DNA from: an uncultured Bacilli bacterium
GTDB taxonomy: Bacteria > Bacillota_I > Bacilli_A > RF39 > UBA660
DNA length: 59,142 nt
NCBI GenBank assembly: GCA_934153945.1
Contig: CAKPFM010000007.1
Location: 1 to 59,142, forward strand
Direction of reading: 5' to 3'
Numbering within the stretch: the stretch's first letter is position 1; each line of letters begins with the position of its first letter. The translations under genes and the position numbers were made by a program. This document shows positions 8,365-17,040 of this stretch, piece after piece. The notes under the pieces were generated by a model that was not told the DNA's origin, did no database searches, and was given only the letters and a program-made list of their open reading frames with translations.

Positions 8365-9647
8365 TAGATATAAAATTAATAAGAGAAAATAAAGAATTAG
8401 TAAAAGAAAATATAAAGAAAAAATTTCAAAATGAAAAATTACCTTTAGTAGATGAAATATATAATTTAGATTTAGAATATAGAGAAACAAAACAAAAAAT
8501 GGATGATGAGAGAGCTCTAAAAAATAAACTAAGTTCAGAAATTGGAACACTTATGAGGGATAAAAAAATAAGTGAAGCTGAAGAATTAAAAAATCGTGTT
8601 ACAAACATGAATAATGAAATAAATGAACTAACAAAAAAAGAAGAAGAATTAAGTAATTTAATAAAACAAAAAATGATGGTAATTCCAAATATAGTTGCTG
8701 ATACTGTACCAATCGGAAAAGATGATAGTGAAAATGTTGAATTACAAAAATTTGGAGAACCAATAGTACCAAATTATGAAATACCATATCATGCTGATAT
8801 ATTAGAATCATTTAATGGTTTAGATAAAGAAGCAAGTGGAAGAACTAGTGGTAATGGATTCTATTACTTAATGGGTAATGCTGCAAGACTATCAAGTGCT
8901 ATGCTATCATATGCAAGAGATTTTATGATTAATAAAGGATTTACTTATTGTATACCACCATTTATGATAAGAAGTGATGTAGTAACTGGAGTTATGAGTT
9001 TCTCAGAAATGGATGCTATGATGTATAAAATAGAAGGTGAAGACTTATATTTAATCGGTACAAGTGAACATTCTATGATAGGTAAATTTAAAGATCAAAT
9101 AATTAAAAAAGAAAGTTTACCAATAACAATGACATCATATTCACCATGTTTTAGAAAAGAAGTAGGAGCACATGGCATTGAAGAAAGAGGAATATATCGT
9201 GTTCATCAATTTGAAAAACAAGAAATGATAGTTTTATGTGAACCAGAAGATAGTGAAGAATGGTATGAAAAAATGTGGCAATATACTGTTGAACTATTTA
9301 GAAGTTTAGATATTCCAGTGAGACAATTAGAATGCTGTACAGGTGATTTAGCTGATTTAAAATATAAATCATGTGATATTGAAGCTTGGAGTCCAAGACA
9401 ACAAAAATATTTTGAAGTTGGAAGCTGTTCAAATTTAACGGATGCACAAGCTAGAAGATTAGGAATAAGGGTAAAAAGTGATAAAGGAAACTACTATTTA
9501 CATACATTAAACAACACTGTTTTAGCTTCTACTAGAGCTTTAATAGCATTACTAGAAAATAATTATCAAAGTGATGGTAGTGTATTAGTACCAAAAGCTT
9601 TACAACCATATATGGGTGGATTAGAAGTAATCAAGCCAATAAAATAA
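8361..9647 (+). CDS. serS: Seryl-tRNA synthetase
   Basis: Class II aminoacyl-tRNA synthetase charging tRNA-Ser in the cytoplasm. The 428-residue protein begins with MIDIKLIRENKELVKENIKKK, the long tRNA-binding antiparallel arm (about 25-105), then the catalytic core. The core shows TSEHS near 233, motif 2 FRKEVGAHGIEERGIYRVHQF near 263-283 and motif 3 NNTVLASTRALIALLENNYQ near 385-405. The length is typical. The ATG overlaps the small upstream ORF, and expression is under the T-box at 8010-8186. A hairpin-T terminator follows directly. Confidence 0.97.
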   Translation: MIDIKLIRENKELVKENIKKKFQNEKLPLVDEIYNLDLEYRETKQKMDDERALKNKLSSEIGTLMRDKKISEAEELKNRVTNMNNEINELTKKEEELSNLIKQKMMVIPNIVADTVPIGKDDSENVELQKFGEPIVPNYEIPYHADILESFNGLDKEASGRTSGNGFYYLMGNAARLSSAMLSYARDFMINKGFTYCIPPFMIRSDVVTGVMSFSEMDAMMYKIEGEDLYLIGTSEHSMIGKFKDQIIKKESLPITMTSYSPCFRKEVGAHGIEERGIYRVHQFEKQEMIVLCEPEDSEEWYEKMWQYTVELFRSLDIPVRQLECCTGDLADLKYKSCDIEAWSPRQQKYFEVGSCSNLTDAQARRLGIRVKSDKGNYYLHTLNNTVLASTRALIALLENNYQSDGSVLVPKALQPYMGGLEVIKPIK

Positions 9648-9667
9648 AGAATTTATATTCTTTTTTT
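9647..9667 (+). terminator. serS terminator
   Basis: AAGAAT/ATTCTT stem with a four-base loop, overlapping the serS stop codon by one base, followed by a T run. Confidence 0.65.
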
Positions 9668-9683
9668 CTTTACACTATTTATT

Positions 9684-9712
9684 TTGACTTTACAATAAAA
9701 ATTTGATATAAT
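9684..9712 (+). promoter_or_regulatory. Sigma-A type promoter of the glycosyltransferase gene
   Basis: TTGACT at 9684-9689, a 17-base spacer and a consensus TATAAT at 9707-9712. The expected start site is near 9719, about 33 bases before the ATG. Confidence 0.8.
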
Positions 9713-9751
9713 CCATATAGTTAATATCAAAAAAGAAAAGGAAGTTAGAAC

Positions 9752-10984
9752 ATGATTTTTATTTACTATATTGTTTTTATAATCGTATTGTTATATGGAT
9801 TATATTTTTTATTGACAGGTTTTTGGGCATTTATCAAAAACAAACATAAAATTGGAAATTACGAAAGTAAAAATAAATTTGGAATTTTAATAGCTGCTCG
9901 TAATGAAGAAGTGGTAATTGGTTCTTTGGTGGAATCATTAAAAAAACAAAATTATCCCAAAAATTTATATGATATTATTGTACTTGTAAATAATTCAAGT
10001 GATAATACTGATAAAGAAGCTAAAAAAGCAGGAGCTACTGTAATAAATGTAGATGTTCCAGTTAAAAGTAAAGGTGATGTATTAAAATATGCATTCAATA
10101 AATATAAAGATAGTGATTATGATGCATATGTAATATTTGATGCTGATAACGTAGTACATCCAGATTTCTTAAAGAGAATGAATGACACTATTGAAAGTGG
10201 TTATGAAGTAGCAGAAGGATTTAGGGATAGTAAAAACTTTGATGATAACTGGCTAAGTGGATGTTATACATTATTCTACTATATTCAAAACTTCTTCTTC
10301 AATAAATCAAGAATGAATGTTGGATTATCTGGATCAATAAATGGTACAGGATTTATGGTAAAAAGGGAAACTATAAATAGAAATGGTTTTGAGCCTGTTA
10401 CACTAACTGAAGATATAGAATTTACTGCTATGTGTGCACTAAATCATACTAAAATAGCGTTTGTAGAAGATGCAATTACATATGATGAACAACCAGTAGT
10501 ATTTAAAGATTCTTGGAAACAAAGAAAAAGATGGAGTATGGGATGTTTACAATGTTGTAAAACATATGACTTAAAGTTATTGAAGGAATTTTTCAAAACA
10601 GGAAGTGTTTCATGTTTAGATATGGCACTAGTTTTCTTAGCTCCAATTTTCCAAATTATATCATGTATACAAGTAATCTTATTAAATGTATTTCATTTTG
10701 CAGGTGTACAATTATATGATATATTTTCATATCTATTTGCGTCAGGAATATTTTTCTTCATATTACTATATTTCTTTGGAATACTAACAAGTATATTTGT
10801 TCTAGTATATAATAAGAAAAAGTTAAGAAGGGTATTTGGAGGAATTATATTATTTGCGGTATTTATTTTATCGTGGATACCAATTAATATAGTATGTTTA
10901 GTAAAAAGAAATATAAATTGGGAACCAATAAAACACAATAGAGATGTTAAATTAGATAACATTATTTCAGATAAAAAAGCCTAA
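9752..10984 (+). CDS. Membrane glycosyltransferase, family 2
   Basis: A 410-residue processive-type GT2. It has an N-terminal membrane helix (3-25), a GT-A catalytic domain (about 45-265) and three C-terminal hydrophobic segments (about 285-390). Motifs are ILIAARNEEVVIG at the nucleotide-binding strand, FDADN near 130 as the DxD metal site, TEDIEF, and KQRKRWSMG near 255 as the QxxRW signature of polysaccharide synthases. It probably makes an exported polysaccharide or glycolipid; the sugar cannot be told from sequence. It is a single-gene unit with its own promoter and terminator. Confidence 0.88.
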   Translation: MIFIYYIVFIIVLLYGLYFLLTGFWAFIKNKHKIGNYESKNKFGILIAARNEEVVIGSLVESLKKQNYPKNLYDIIVLVNNSSDNTDKEAKKAGATVINVDVPVKSKGDVLKYAFNKYKDSDYDAYVIFDADNVVHPDFLKRMNDTIESGYEVAEGFRDSKNFDDNWLSGCYTLFYYIQNFFFNKSRMNVGLSGSINGTGFMVKRETINRNGFEPVTLTEDIEFTAMCALNHTKIAFVEDAITYDEQPVVFKDSWKQRKRWSMGCLQCCKTYDLKLLKEFFKTGSVSCLDMALVFLAPIFQIISCIQVILLNVFHFAGVQLYDIFSYLFASGIFFFILLYFFGILTSIFVLVYNKKKLRRVFGGIILFAVFILSWIPINIVCLVKRNINWEPIKHNRDVKLDNIISDKKA

Positions 10985-11000
10985 AAATTACTAGGCTTTT
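10975..11000 (+). terminator. Terminator of the glycosyltransferase gene
   Basis: Perfect AAAAGCCTA/TAGGCTTTT stem that begins inside the last codons of the gene. Confidence 0.8.
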
Positions 11001-11053
11001 ATTGTTAATTTTAATATATTATGATATTATATTTAAGGAAAAGAAGTGATTAT

Positions 11054-12478
11054 ATGAAAACACCAGATATGTTAAAAGCAAAGATGCGTATTACAAAGGA
11101 AACTGTAATAAAAACAGAAGAATATATATTAAAAGAAAATTTAAAAACATTAGGAATAAACAAAAAATACTATGTAAGAACTTATGGATGCCAAATGAAT
11201 GAACACGATAGTGAAAATATTAAAGCAATATTAGAAGAAATGTCATTTACAGAAGCTGAAACTATGGAAAATGCTGATTTTATTCTATTAAACACATGTG
11301 CTATAAGAGAAAATGCTCACAATAAAGTTTTTGGATTTTTAGGTAGAGTAAAACACTTAAAAGACTTAAATCCAAATATTATTTGTGGTATATGTGGATG
11401 TATGGCACAAGAAGAAGTAATAGTTGATGAAATAAAGAATAAATATAAGTGGGTAGACTTAGTATTTGGTACTCATAATATATATAACTTACCAAACCTA
11501 TTAAATGAGATAATAACAAATAAAAATAGAGAAATAGAAGTTATGAGTATTGAGGGTGAAGTAATAGAAAATATACCTGTAAAAAGAGATTCAAAATATA
11601 AAGCATGGGTTAATATTATGTATGGATGTGATAAATTTTGTACATATTGTATAGTGCCTTATACAAGAGGAAAACAAAGAAGTAGAAAAAAAGAAGATAT
11701 TCTAAAAGAAGTAGAAGACTTAAAAAATAATGGATATAAAGAAGTAACACTACTAGGACAAAATGTTAATGCTTATGGTAAAGATTTATCTGATAACTAT
11801 TATATGGAAAATTTACTTGAAGATACAGCTAAAACAGGTATTGAAAGAGTAAGATTTATAACAAGTCATCCATGGGATTTTACTGATAAAATGATAGATG
11901 TAATTGCTAAATATGATAATATTATGCCTTATATTCACTTACCACTACAAAGTGGATCAAACAATATTTTAAAACTAATGGGTAGAAGATATACAAAAGA
12001 ATCATACTTAGAATTAGTACATAAAATGAAAGAAAAAATACCAAATTTATCATTAACTACTGATATTATAGTAGGTTTTCCTGGAGAAACTTTAGAAGAT
12101 TTTAATGAAACTTTAAAAGTAGTAGATGAATGTGAATATGATTCAGCATTTACTTTTATCTTTTCACCAAGAGTTGGTACACCAGCAGCTTTAATGAAAG
12201 ATGATGTAACACTAGAAGAAAAAAATAAAAGATTACATATTCTAAATGAAAAAGTAAATGAATATGCTTTAAAAAACAATAAAAAATATTTAAACAAAAC
12301 AGTAAAAGTATTACTAGAAGGACCTAGTGAAAAAGAAGATAATTTAATGGGATATACAGATACTATGAAATTAGTAAATGTTAAAGCAGATGAAAAATAT
12401 TTGGGAAAAATTGTAAATGTTAAAATAAATGATGTAAAAACATGGAGTATGGATGGATCTATAGAAGGAGATGAATAA
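11054..12478 (+). CDS. miaB: tRNA A37 methylthiotransferase MiaB
   Basis: Radical-SAM enzyme that converts i6A37 to ms2i6A37 in tRNAs reading UNN codons. The 474-residue protein has an N-terminal UPF0004 domain whose three cluster cysteines are in YGCQMNEHDS (46), NTCAIRENA (82) and CGCMAQ (116). The radical SAM CxxxCxxC is CDKFCTYC (about 192-199), and a C-terminal TRAM-like domain covers about 410-474. ATG 11054 is chosen over the upstream ATG 11021 because the conserved N-terminus begins there and a purine-rich site precedes it. It starts a tight operon with prfA, a DUF3419-like gene and prmC. Confidence 0.96.
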   Translation: MKTPDMLKAKMRITKETVIKTEEYILKENLKTLGINKKYYVRTYGCQMNEHDSENIKAILEEMSFTEAETMENADFILLNTCAIRENAHNKVFGFLGRVKHLKDLNPNIICGICGCMAQEEVIVDEIKNKYKWVDLVFGTHNIYNLPNLLNEIITNKNREIEVMSIEGEVIENIPVKRDSKYKAWVNIMYGCDKFCTYCIVPYTRGKQRSRKKEDILKEVEDLKNNGYKEVTLLGQNVNAYGKDLSDNYYMENLLEDTAKTGIERVRFITSHPWDFTDKMIDVIAKYDNIMPYIHLPLQSGSNNILKLMGRRYTKESYLELVHKMKEKIPNLSLTTDIIVGFPGETLEDFNETLKVVDECEYDSAFTFIFSPRVGTPAALMKDDVTLEEKNKRLHILNEKVNEYALKNNKKYLNKTVKVLLEGPSEKEDNLMGYTDTMKLVNVKADEKYLGKIVNVKINDVKTWSMDGSIEGDE

Positions 12479-12479
12479 T

Positions 12480-13535
12480 ATGATTGAAAGATTAACTAAT
12501 ATAGAAAATAGATATAATGAAATTAATGAAGAATTAATGAAACCAGAGGTAATATCTAATATCAAAGAAACTTTAAAATTAACAAAAGAACAAGCAGGTT
12601 TAAAAGATGCTTATGAAGCATTTCAAACATACAAAAAATTAACTCATGATTTAGAAGACGCTAAAGAAATGAGTAAAGATCCAGAACTAGGAGAAATGGC
12701 AAAGGAAGAAGTTTCAAAATTAACAAATGAATTAGATAAATTAAATAAAGATTTAGAAATATTATTATTACCTAAAGATCCAAATGATGGTAAAAACGTT
12801 ATTGTTGAAATAAGAGGAGCAGCAGGTGGAGACGAAGGAAATATATTTGCTGGAGACTTATTTGAAATGTATCGTAAACTAGCTGAAAGAGAAGGTTGGA
12901 AAATAGAAATACTACAAGAAGAACACTCTGAAGCAGGGGGATACTCTCTAATAAGTTTCATGGTTAAAGGTGAAAATGTTTATTCAAAATTAAAATATGA
13001 ATCAGGTGCTCATAGAGTTCAAAGAGTACCAGTAACAGAAACACAAGGAAGAGTTCATACATCAACAGCTACTGTACTTGTAATGCCAGAAGCAGAAGAA
13101 GTTGATTATACATTAGATATGAATGAAGTTAGAATTGATATAACAAGAAGTTCAGGTTGTGGAGGACAAGGTGTTAATACAACTGATTCAGCAGTTCGTT
13201 TAACTCATATCCCAACTGGAATAGTAGTATACTCTCAAACTGAAAGATCACAAATAAAAAATAAAGAAAAAGCTATCAAAATATTAACTACAAGACTATA
13301 TGATTATTATCAAACACAAGAACAAGAAAAATTAGGTGCTGAAAGAAGAAGTAAAATTGGTACAGGAGATAGAAGTGAAAAAATAAGAACTTATAATTAT
13401 CCTCAAAATAGAGTAACAGATCATAGAATTGGCTTTACTTTAAATACACTAGATAGAGTAATGCAAGGTGATATTGATAAAGTAATAGAAGCTTTAATTA
13501 CTGAAGATCAAGCACGTAAACTAAGAGGAGAATAA
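12480..13535 (+). CDS. prfA: Peptide chain release factor 1
   Basis: Recognises UAA and UAG and triggers peptidyl-tRNA hydrolysis. The 351-residue protein carries the RF1 tripeptide PVT near 183 (RVQRVPVTETQGRVHTS) and the catalytic GGQ near 228 (SSGCGGQGVNTTDSAVRL). The PxT tripeptide separates it from RF2. ATG 12480 is preferred to ATG 12471 because GGAG ends at 12470, nine bases upstream of the former and touching the latter. It lies one base after the miaB stop. PrmC, encoded two genes downstream, methylates its GGQ glutamine. Confidence 0.97.
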   Translation: MIERLTNIENRYNEINEELMKPEVISNIKETLKLTKEQAGLKDAYEAFQTYKKLTHDLEDAKEMSKDPELGEMAKEEVSKLTNELDKLNKDLEILLLPKDPNDGKNVIVEIRGAAGGDEGNIFAGDLFEMYRKLAEREGWKIEILQEEHSEAGGYSLISFMVKGENVYSKLKYESGAHRVQRVPVTETQGRVHTSTATVLVMPEAEEVDYTLDMNEVRIDITRSSGCGGQGVNTTDSAVRLTHIPTGIVVYSQTERSQIKNKEKAIKILTTRLYDYYQTQEQEKLGAERRSKIGTGDRSEKIRTYNYPQNRVTDHRIGFTLNTLDRVMQGDIDKVIEALITEDQARKLRGE

Positions 13536-14389
13536 TGGATAAATTAGATTTAGAAGCCATAGATTATATTATGGCTTCTTCTAAATTAAAATTCAGTAAT
13601 CGTTCCTTTATATATACATTTACAAATGAATGTATTAAAGATTATTTGAATTTTTTTGAATTAAAAAGTAAAGAGATATTAACCGTAACAGGTAGTGGCG
13701 ATCACATTTTAAATATGTTACTTGATGTAGATAGTATTGATACTTTTGATATTAATTTATATGCTTATTACTTTTATATATTAAAAAGTTATGCTTTAAT
13801 TACTTTAGAATTAGATGAATATCTAGATTTTTTTCTAGATAAAGAAATAGGCTATAATAAAAAAACATTTGATAAAATAAAACAAAATTGGCAAGATGAT
13901 ATAAATATAAGAGACTTTTTTGATTATGTATTTAAAAACTATTATGTTAAACATACTACATTATTTACAAACAATAAGTATCAAGATAGAGAAAAATTTA
14001 TAAAAAATAATACTTATTTAGAAGAAGAAAATTATTATAAATTAAAAAATAACTTATTAGATAAAAAGGTTAATTTTATTAATTCTAATTTAACTAAATT
14101 AAATTTAGAAAAGCAATATGATTATATATTCATATCAAATATTACTGATTACTTAAATGATATATTTAATAATGATCCTTTAAAATCATATAAAAAATTT
14201 TTATATAAAAATATAATACCTCATTTAAAAGAAAATGGTAAATTAATATCATACTTGTATAATGGTAAAATAGTAGGATTTATAAATAGTCAAGTAGATG
14301 AAATATTGAAATATGGATTTGATAAAAAAGATGTTAATAATGATAAAATACTAATATATACTAAAGGTGGAACATGGAAGAATATTTAA
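13535..14389 (+). CDS. DUF3419/BtaA-like putative SAM-dependent protein
   Basis: A 284-residue soluble protein. LTVTGSGDHILNMLL (about 48-62) followed by DTFDINLYAYYFYILKSYAL resembles the SAM-binding glycine motif and following helix of DUF3419 proteins. That family includes aminocarboxypropyl transferases such as BtaA. The C-terminal part is less conserved and no substrate can be proposed. It overlaps prfA by one base and prmC by 16 bases, so it is translated within a release-factor operon, which suggests a modification role. That last point is inference. Confidence 0.6.
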   Translation: MDKLDLEAIDYIMASSKLKFSNRSFIYTFTNECIKDYLNFFELKSKEILTVTGSGDHILNMLLDVDSIDTFDINLYAYYFYILKSYALITLELDEYLDFFLDKEIGYNKKTFDKIKQNWQDDINIRDFFDYVFKNYYVKHTTLFTNNKYQDREKFIKNNTYLEEENYYKLKNNLLDKKVNFINSNLTKLNLEKQYDYIFISNITDYLNDIFNNDPLKSYKKFLYKNIIPHLKENGKLISYLYNGKIVGFINSQVDEILKYGFDKKDVNNDKILIYTKGGTWKNI

Positions 14390-15078
14390 AAAAATATGTA
14401 ACAGAAAATATAGAGGAAGCTATAGAAAGATATAAAAATGGTGAACCTGTTCAATATATAATTGGTGATGTCAACTTTTATGGAAATACTATTAAAGTTA
14501 ATAAAGATGTTTTAATACCAAGATATGAAACAGAAGAACTAGTTGAAAAAACAATAAAAAAAATAAAAAATAAATTCAATAAAAAAATAGATGTATTAGA
14601 TCTATGTACTGGTAGTGGATGTATAGCAATTACTATAAAAAAAGAAATAAATTCTAATGTAACCGCAACCGATATATCTAGTGATGCATTAGAAGTAGCA
14701 AAAAAAAATGTAAATTTAAATAATGTTGATATTAAATTAATTAATAGTGATTTATTTAATAATATTGATGGTAAATTTGATTGTATAATATCTAATCCAC
14801 CATATATTTCATATGATGAAGAAATTGATGAAATTGTTAAAAATAATGAACCAAATATAGCTTTATATGCTCCAAATAATGGATTATATTTTTATGAAGA
14901 GATATTAAAAAATATAAAAAAATATTTAAATGATGAATTTATAATAGCTTTTGAAATAGGCTATAAACAAGGTGAGTTTTTGGTTGAACTTGCTAATAGA
15001 TATTTAAATAATGTAACTATCAGTGTTGAAAAAGACTTACAAGGAAGAGATAGATTTTTATTTATAGAAAATATGTAA
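14374..15078 (+). CDS. prmC: PrmC, release factor glutamine methyltransferase
   Basis: Methylates the glutamine of the GGQ motif in release factors. The 234-residue protein shows the SAM motif DVLDLCTGSGCIAIT near 73 and the catalytic NPPYI near 140. Upstream are QYIIGDVNFYG and VLIPRYETEELVE, both typical of PrmC. It is shorter than most PrmCs (about 280 residues) because the N-terminal helical domain is reduced to some 35 residues. No longer start fits, as the upstream frame is occupied by the overlapping gene. It is last in the miaB-prfA operon. Confidence 0.92.
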   Translation: MEEYLKKYVTENIEEAIERYKNGEPVQYIIGDVNFYGNTIKVNKDVLIPRYETEELVEKTIKKIKNKFNKKIDVLDLCTGSGCIAITIKKEINSNVTATDISSDALEVAKKNVNLNNVDIKLINSDLFNNIDGKFDCIISNPPYISYDEEIDEIVKNNEPNIALYAPNNGLYFYEEILKNIKKYLNDEFIIAFEIGYKQGEFLVELANRYLNNVTISVEKDLQGRDRFLFIENM

Positions 15079-15095
15079 AGATGTATAAAAAATAT

Positions 15096-15126
15096 AAGAA
15101 AAACTTGAAAAGGTTTTCTTTTTTTG
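15096..15126 (+). terminator. Terminator after prmC
   Basis: AAGAAAAACTT/AGGTTTTCTT hairpin with one bulge and a T run. A closely similar hairpin lies before the second pilin gene at 23113-23142. Confidence 0.7.
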
Positions 15127-15158
15127 ATAATATAAAGAAAGAATAGGAGGAGTAAATA

Positions 15159-16274
15159 ATGAAAAAAGGTTTTACACTAATAGAGTTATTAGCAGTCATA
15201 GTAATACTAGCAGTAATATCATTAATCGCAACACCAATGATACTAGGGGTAATAGAAACATCAAAAGAAAGTTCAGCAAAGGTGAGTGCATATGGATATA
15301 TAGATGCAGTAGAGACTCAAGTAGCAATCAATGAGTTAGATGCAAATAAAACAAATATAGAAGATGGAGTCTATGAAGTAGAAGACTTAAAAAATACATA
15401 TGGATTAGTAGTAAAAGGAGAATTACCAACAAGTAATAGTTGGGTAAAGATAGAAAAAGGACAAGTAGTAGATTATTCATTAAAAATAGGAGAATATGTA
15501 GTAAATTATAGTGAATCAGGAGTAACAATTACAAAAGGTGGAGAAATAAGAACAAAACCTAATGGAAGTGTTGTTAAACAAGGCCCAACAAAAGAAGAAG
15601 CTAATAGTACATCTACACATAAAGGAATAGTGTATTTAGATCCAACTGATTTAAATAAAACATGTAATGCCGAAAATAGTGTAAGTACAACTGAAACAAA
15701 AACAGGATGTATGAAATGGTATATATTTAATGATGATGGAGATAACTATACAATGATATTAGATCATAATACAACAGCTAGAATAACATGGAATGATGAA
15801 GATAAAAATGTATCATATGAAGAAAGTAATTTATATGAAGTAGTAGAAGATTTGAAGAAGACAAATGGCTGGAAAGTAAATCCAAGATTAATAACAGCCG
15901 AAGAAATAAATACAATAACAGGAAAAACTACAAATACAGATTCATATTATTTAGATACATTAACGACAACAAAAGCAGATTTTAGTAGTACAAGAAGCAA
16001 ATATGATTGGATATATAACAATTTATATAAATGTAAAACAGATAGCATAGATTATGGATGTACAATAGAAGATAATAATAGTTATTCTACTTTTGGAACA
16101 TTAAATAATGGTGAAACTTATGGCTATTGGACATCAACACCAATTGGAACAGCCGGATCTAGCTCAAATGTTTGGGGCGTGACTAGGGGTGGAAGTTTGG
16201 ACAACCACAATGCTAGTGATAACCGTAGTGGGGTACGCCCAGTTATAACAATATCTAAATCAATTATTAAATAA
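15159..16274 (+). CDS. Prepilin-like surface protein with variable lectin-like C-terminus (copy 1)
   Basis: A 371-residue protein with a class-III prepilin signal (MKKG/FTLIELLAVIVILAV) and cleavage expected after Gly4. A pilin-like domain follows to about 130, and then a C-terminal domain ends YGYWTSTP...WGVTRGGSL...GVRPVITISK. Such endings occur in C-type-lectin/FGE-fold domains. The first ~380 bases nearly equal those of the pilin at 23175. The last third diverges, and its codons from about 16160 to 16250 are NNY-rich (GAC AAC CAC AAT GCT AGT GAT) and less AT-rich. A ribosome site AGGAGG lies 10 bases upstream. Assembly proteins are not in the window. Confidence 0.8.
   Translation: MKKGFTLIELLAVIVILAVISLIATPMILGVIETSKESSAKVSAYGYIDAVETQVAINELDANKTNIEDGVYEVEDLKNTYGLVVKGELPTSNSWVKIEKGQVVDYSLKIGEYVVNYSESGVTITKGGEIRTKPNGSVVKQGPTKEEANSTSTHKGIVYLDPTDLNKTCNAENSVSTTETKTGCMKWYIFNDDGDNYTMILDHNTTARITWNDEDKNVSYEESNLYEVVEDLKKTNGWKVNPRLITAEEINTITGKTTNTDSYYLDTLTTTKADFSSTRSKYDWIYNNLYKCKTDSIDYGCTIEDNNSYSTFGTLNNGETYGYWTSTPIGTAGSSSNVWGVTRGGSLDNHNASDNRSGVRPVITISKSIIK
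16162..16250 (+). other. Candidate DGR variable repeat, pilin copy 1
   Basis: This 3' segment encodes the WGVTRGGSLDNHNASDNRSG stretch before the conserved VRPVITI end. A run of codons ending in C or T, as expected when AAY codons of a template repeat are mutated at adenines, coincides with a local rise in G+C. No reverse transcriptase or template repeat is in the window, so the call is a hypothesis. Confidence 0.4.
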
Positions 16275-16275
16275 T

Positions 16276-16307
16276 AAAAATTGCATACTTAATTATGCAA
16301 TTTTTTT
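16276..16307. terminator. Shared convergent terminator between pilin 1 and tetR
   Basis: AAATTGCATA/TATGCAATTT perfect stem with T7 on the plus strand and A5 upstream, so it works in both directions. It overlaps the stop codon of the minus-strand regulator. Confidence 0.8.
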
Positions 16308-16863
16308 ATACATTAGGAATTAAAATTTCTAAATAATTTATTATTTCTTCTTTAGTATATTTAGTACTATCTCTTAACCATTCAACACCTAAATTCATAA
16401 CCCCACCTAAATAAAATTTAGCTATTATATCGCTAGGTATTTTAGAATTAATATCATTAGATTTTATTTTTTTTAATAAATCATCATTAACAACACTAAG
16501 TAATATATCCATCATAATACTATTTCTATTATTAATCATGATTGAATTATAAATATTTTTTTTATTTTCAATATGATCTAAAAACAAACTAATTAATTTA
16601 ATATAGTATTCTCTAGTATTTAAATTATTTTCATTTTTATTTAATTCAATAATTAATTCTTCTTTTAGATTATTAATAAAATCAACAAGTAACTCATATT
16701 TATCTTCATAATGAGCATAAAATGTAGAACGATTAATCATTGCTTTAGAACATATATCTGATACTTTAATTTCTTCAAAAGTTTTATCTTTCATTAATTC
16801 AATTAAAGTTTGATAAAGCAAATTTTTAGTTTTAATTACCCTTAAATCTTGTTTTTTATCCAT
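16306..16863 (-). CDS. TetR/AcrR-family regulator
   Basis: A 185-residue repressor with an N-terminal helix-turn-helix: TKNLLYQTLIELMKDKTFEEIKVSDICSKAMINRSTFYAHYEDKYELL covers residues about 13-60 and is the classic TetR pattern (STFYxHFxxK). The C-terminal ligand domain is helical and unassigned. ATG 16863 has GGTGG upstream and is preferred over an upstream TTG. It is divergent from the MMPL gene with about 180 bases between, which hold two dyads, so it very probably regulates the exporter and itself. Confidence 0.88.
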   Translation of the reverse strand: MDKKQDLRVIKTKNLLYQTLIELMKDKTFEEIKVSDICSKAMINRSTFYAHYEDKYELLVDFINNLKEELIIELNKNENNLNTREYYIKLISLFLDHIENKKNIYNSIMINNRNSIMMDILLSVVNDDLLKKIKSNDINSKIPSDIIAKFYLGGVMNLGVEWLRDSTKYTKEEIINYLEILIPNV

Positions 16864-16926
16864 TATAACCACCAACTACTATTATATGCAATTACCAACA
16901 AAAGTAAAGATAAATATTATTTTGTT

Positions 16927-16968
16927 GTATTTTATAAATACATATTTGCAAAAATGTTGGAAAACATA
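16927..16968. promoter_or_regulatory. Candidate TetR operators
   Basis: Two dyads lie in the divergent region: TGTATTTTATAAATACA (16927-16943, seven-bp arms) and ATGTT...AACAT (16955-16968). Their position between tetR and the exporter gene fits an operator. Binding is inferred. Confidence 0.45.
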
Positions 16969-17040
16969 CATTTTTATAAATATGCTTGTGTTAATATTTT
17001 AAAACATATAATAAACTATCATGTGGATGGAGGAAATAGT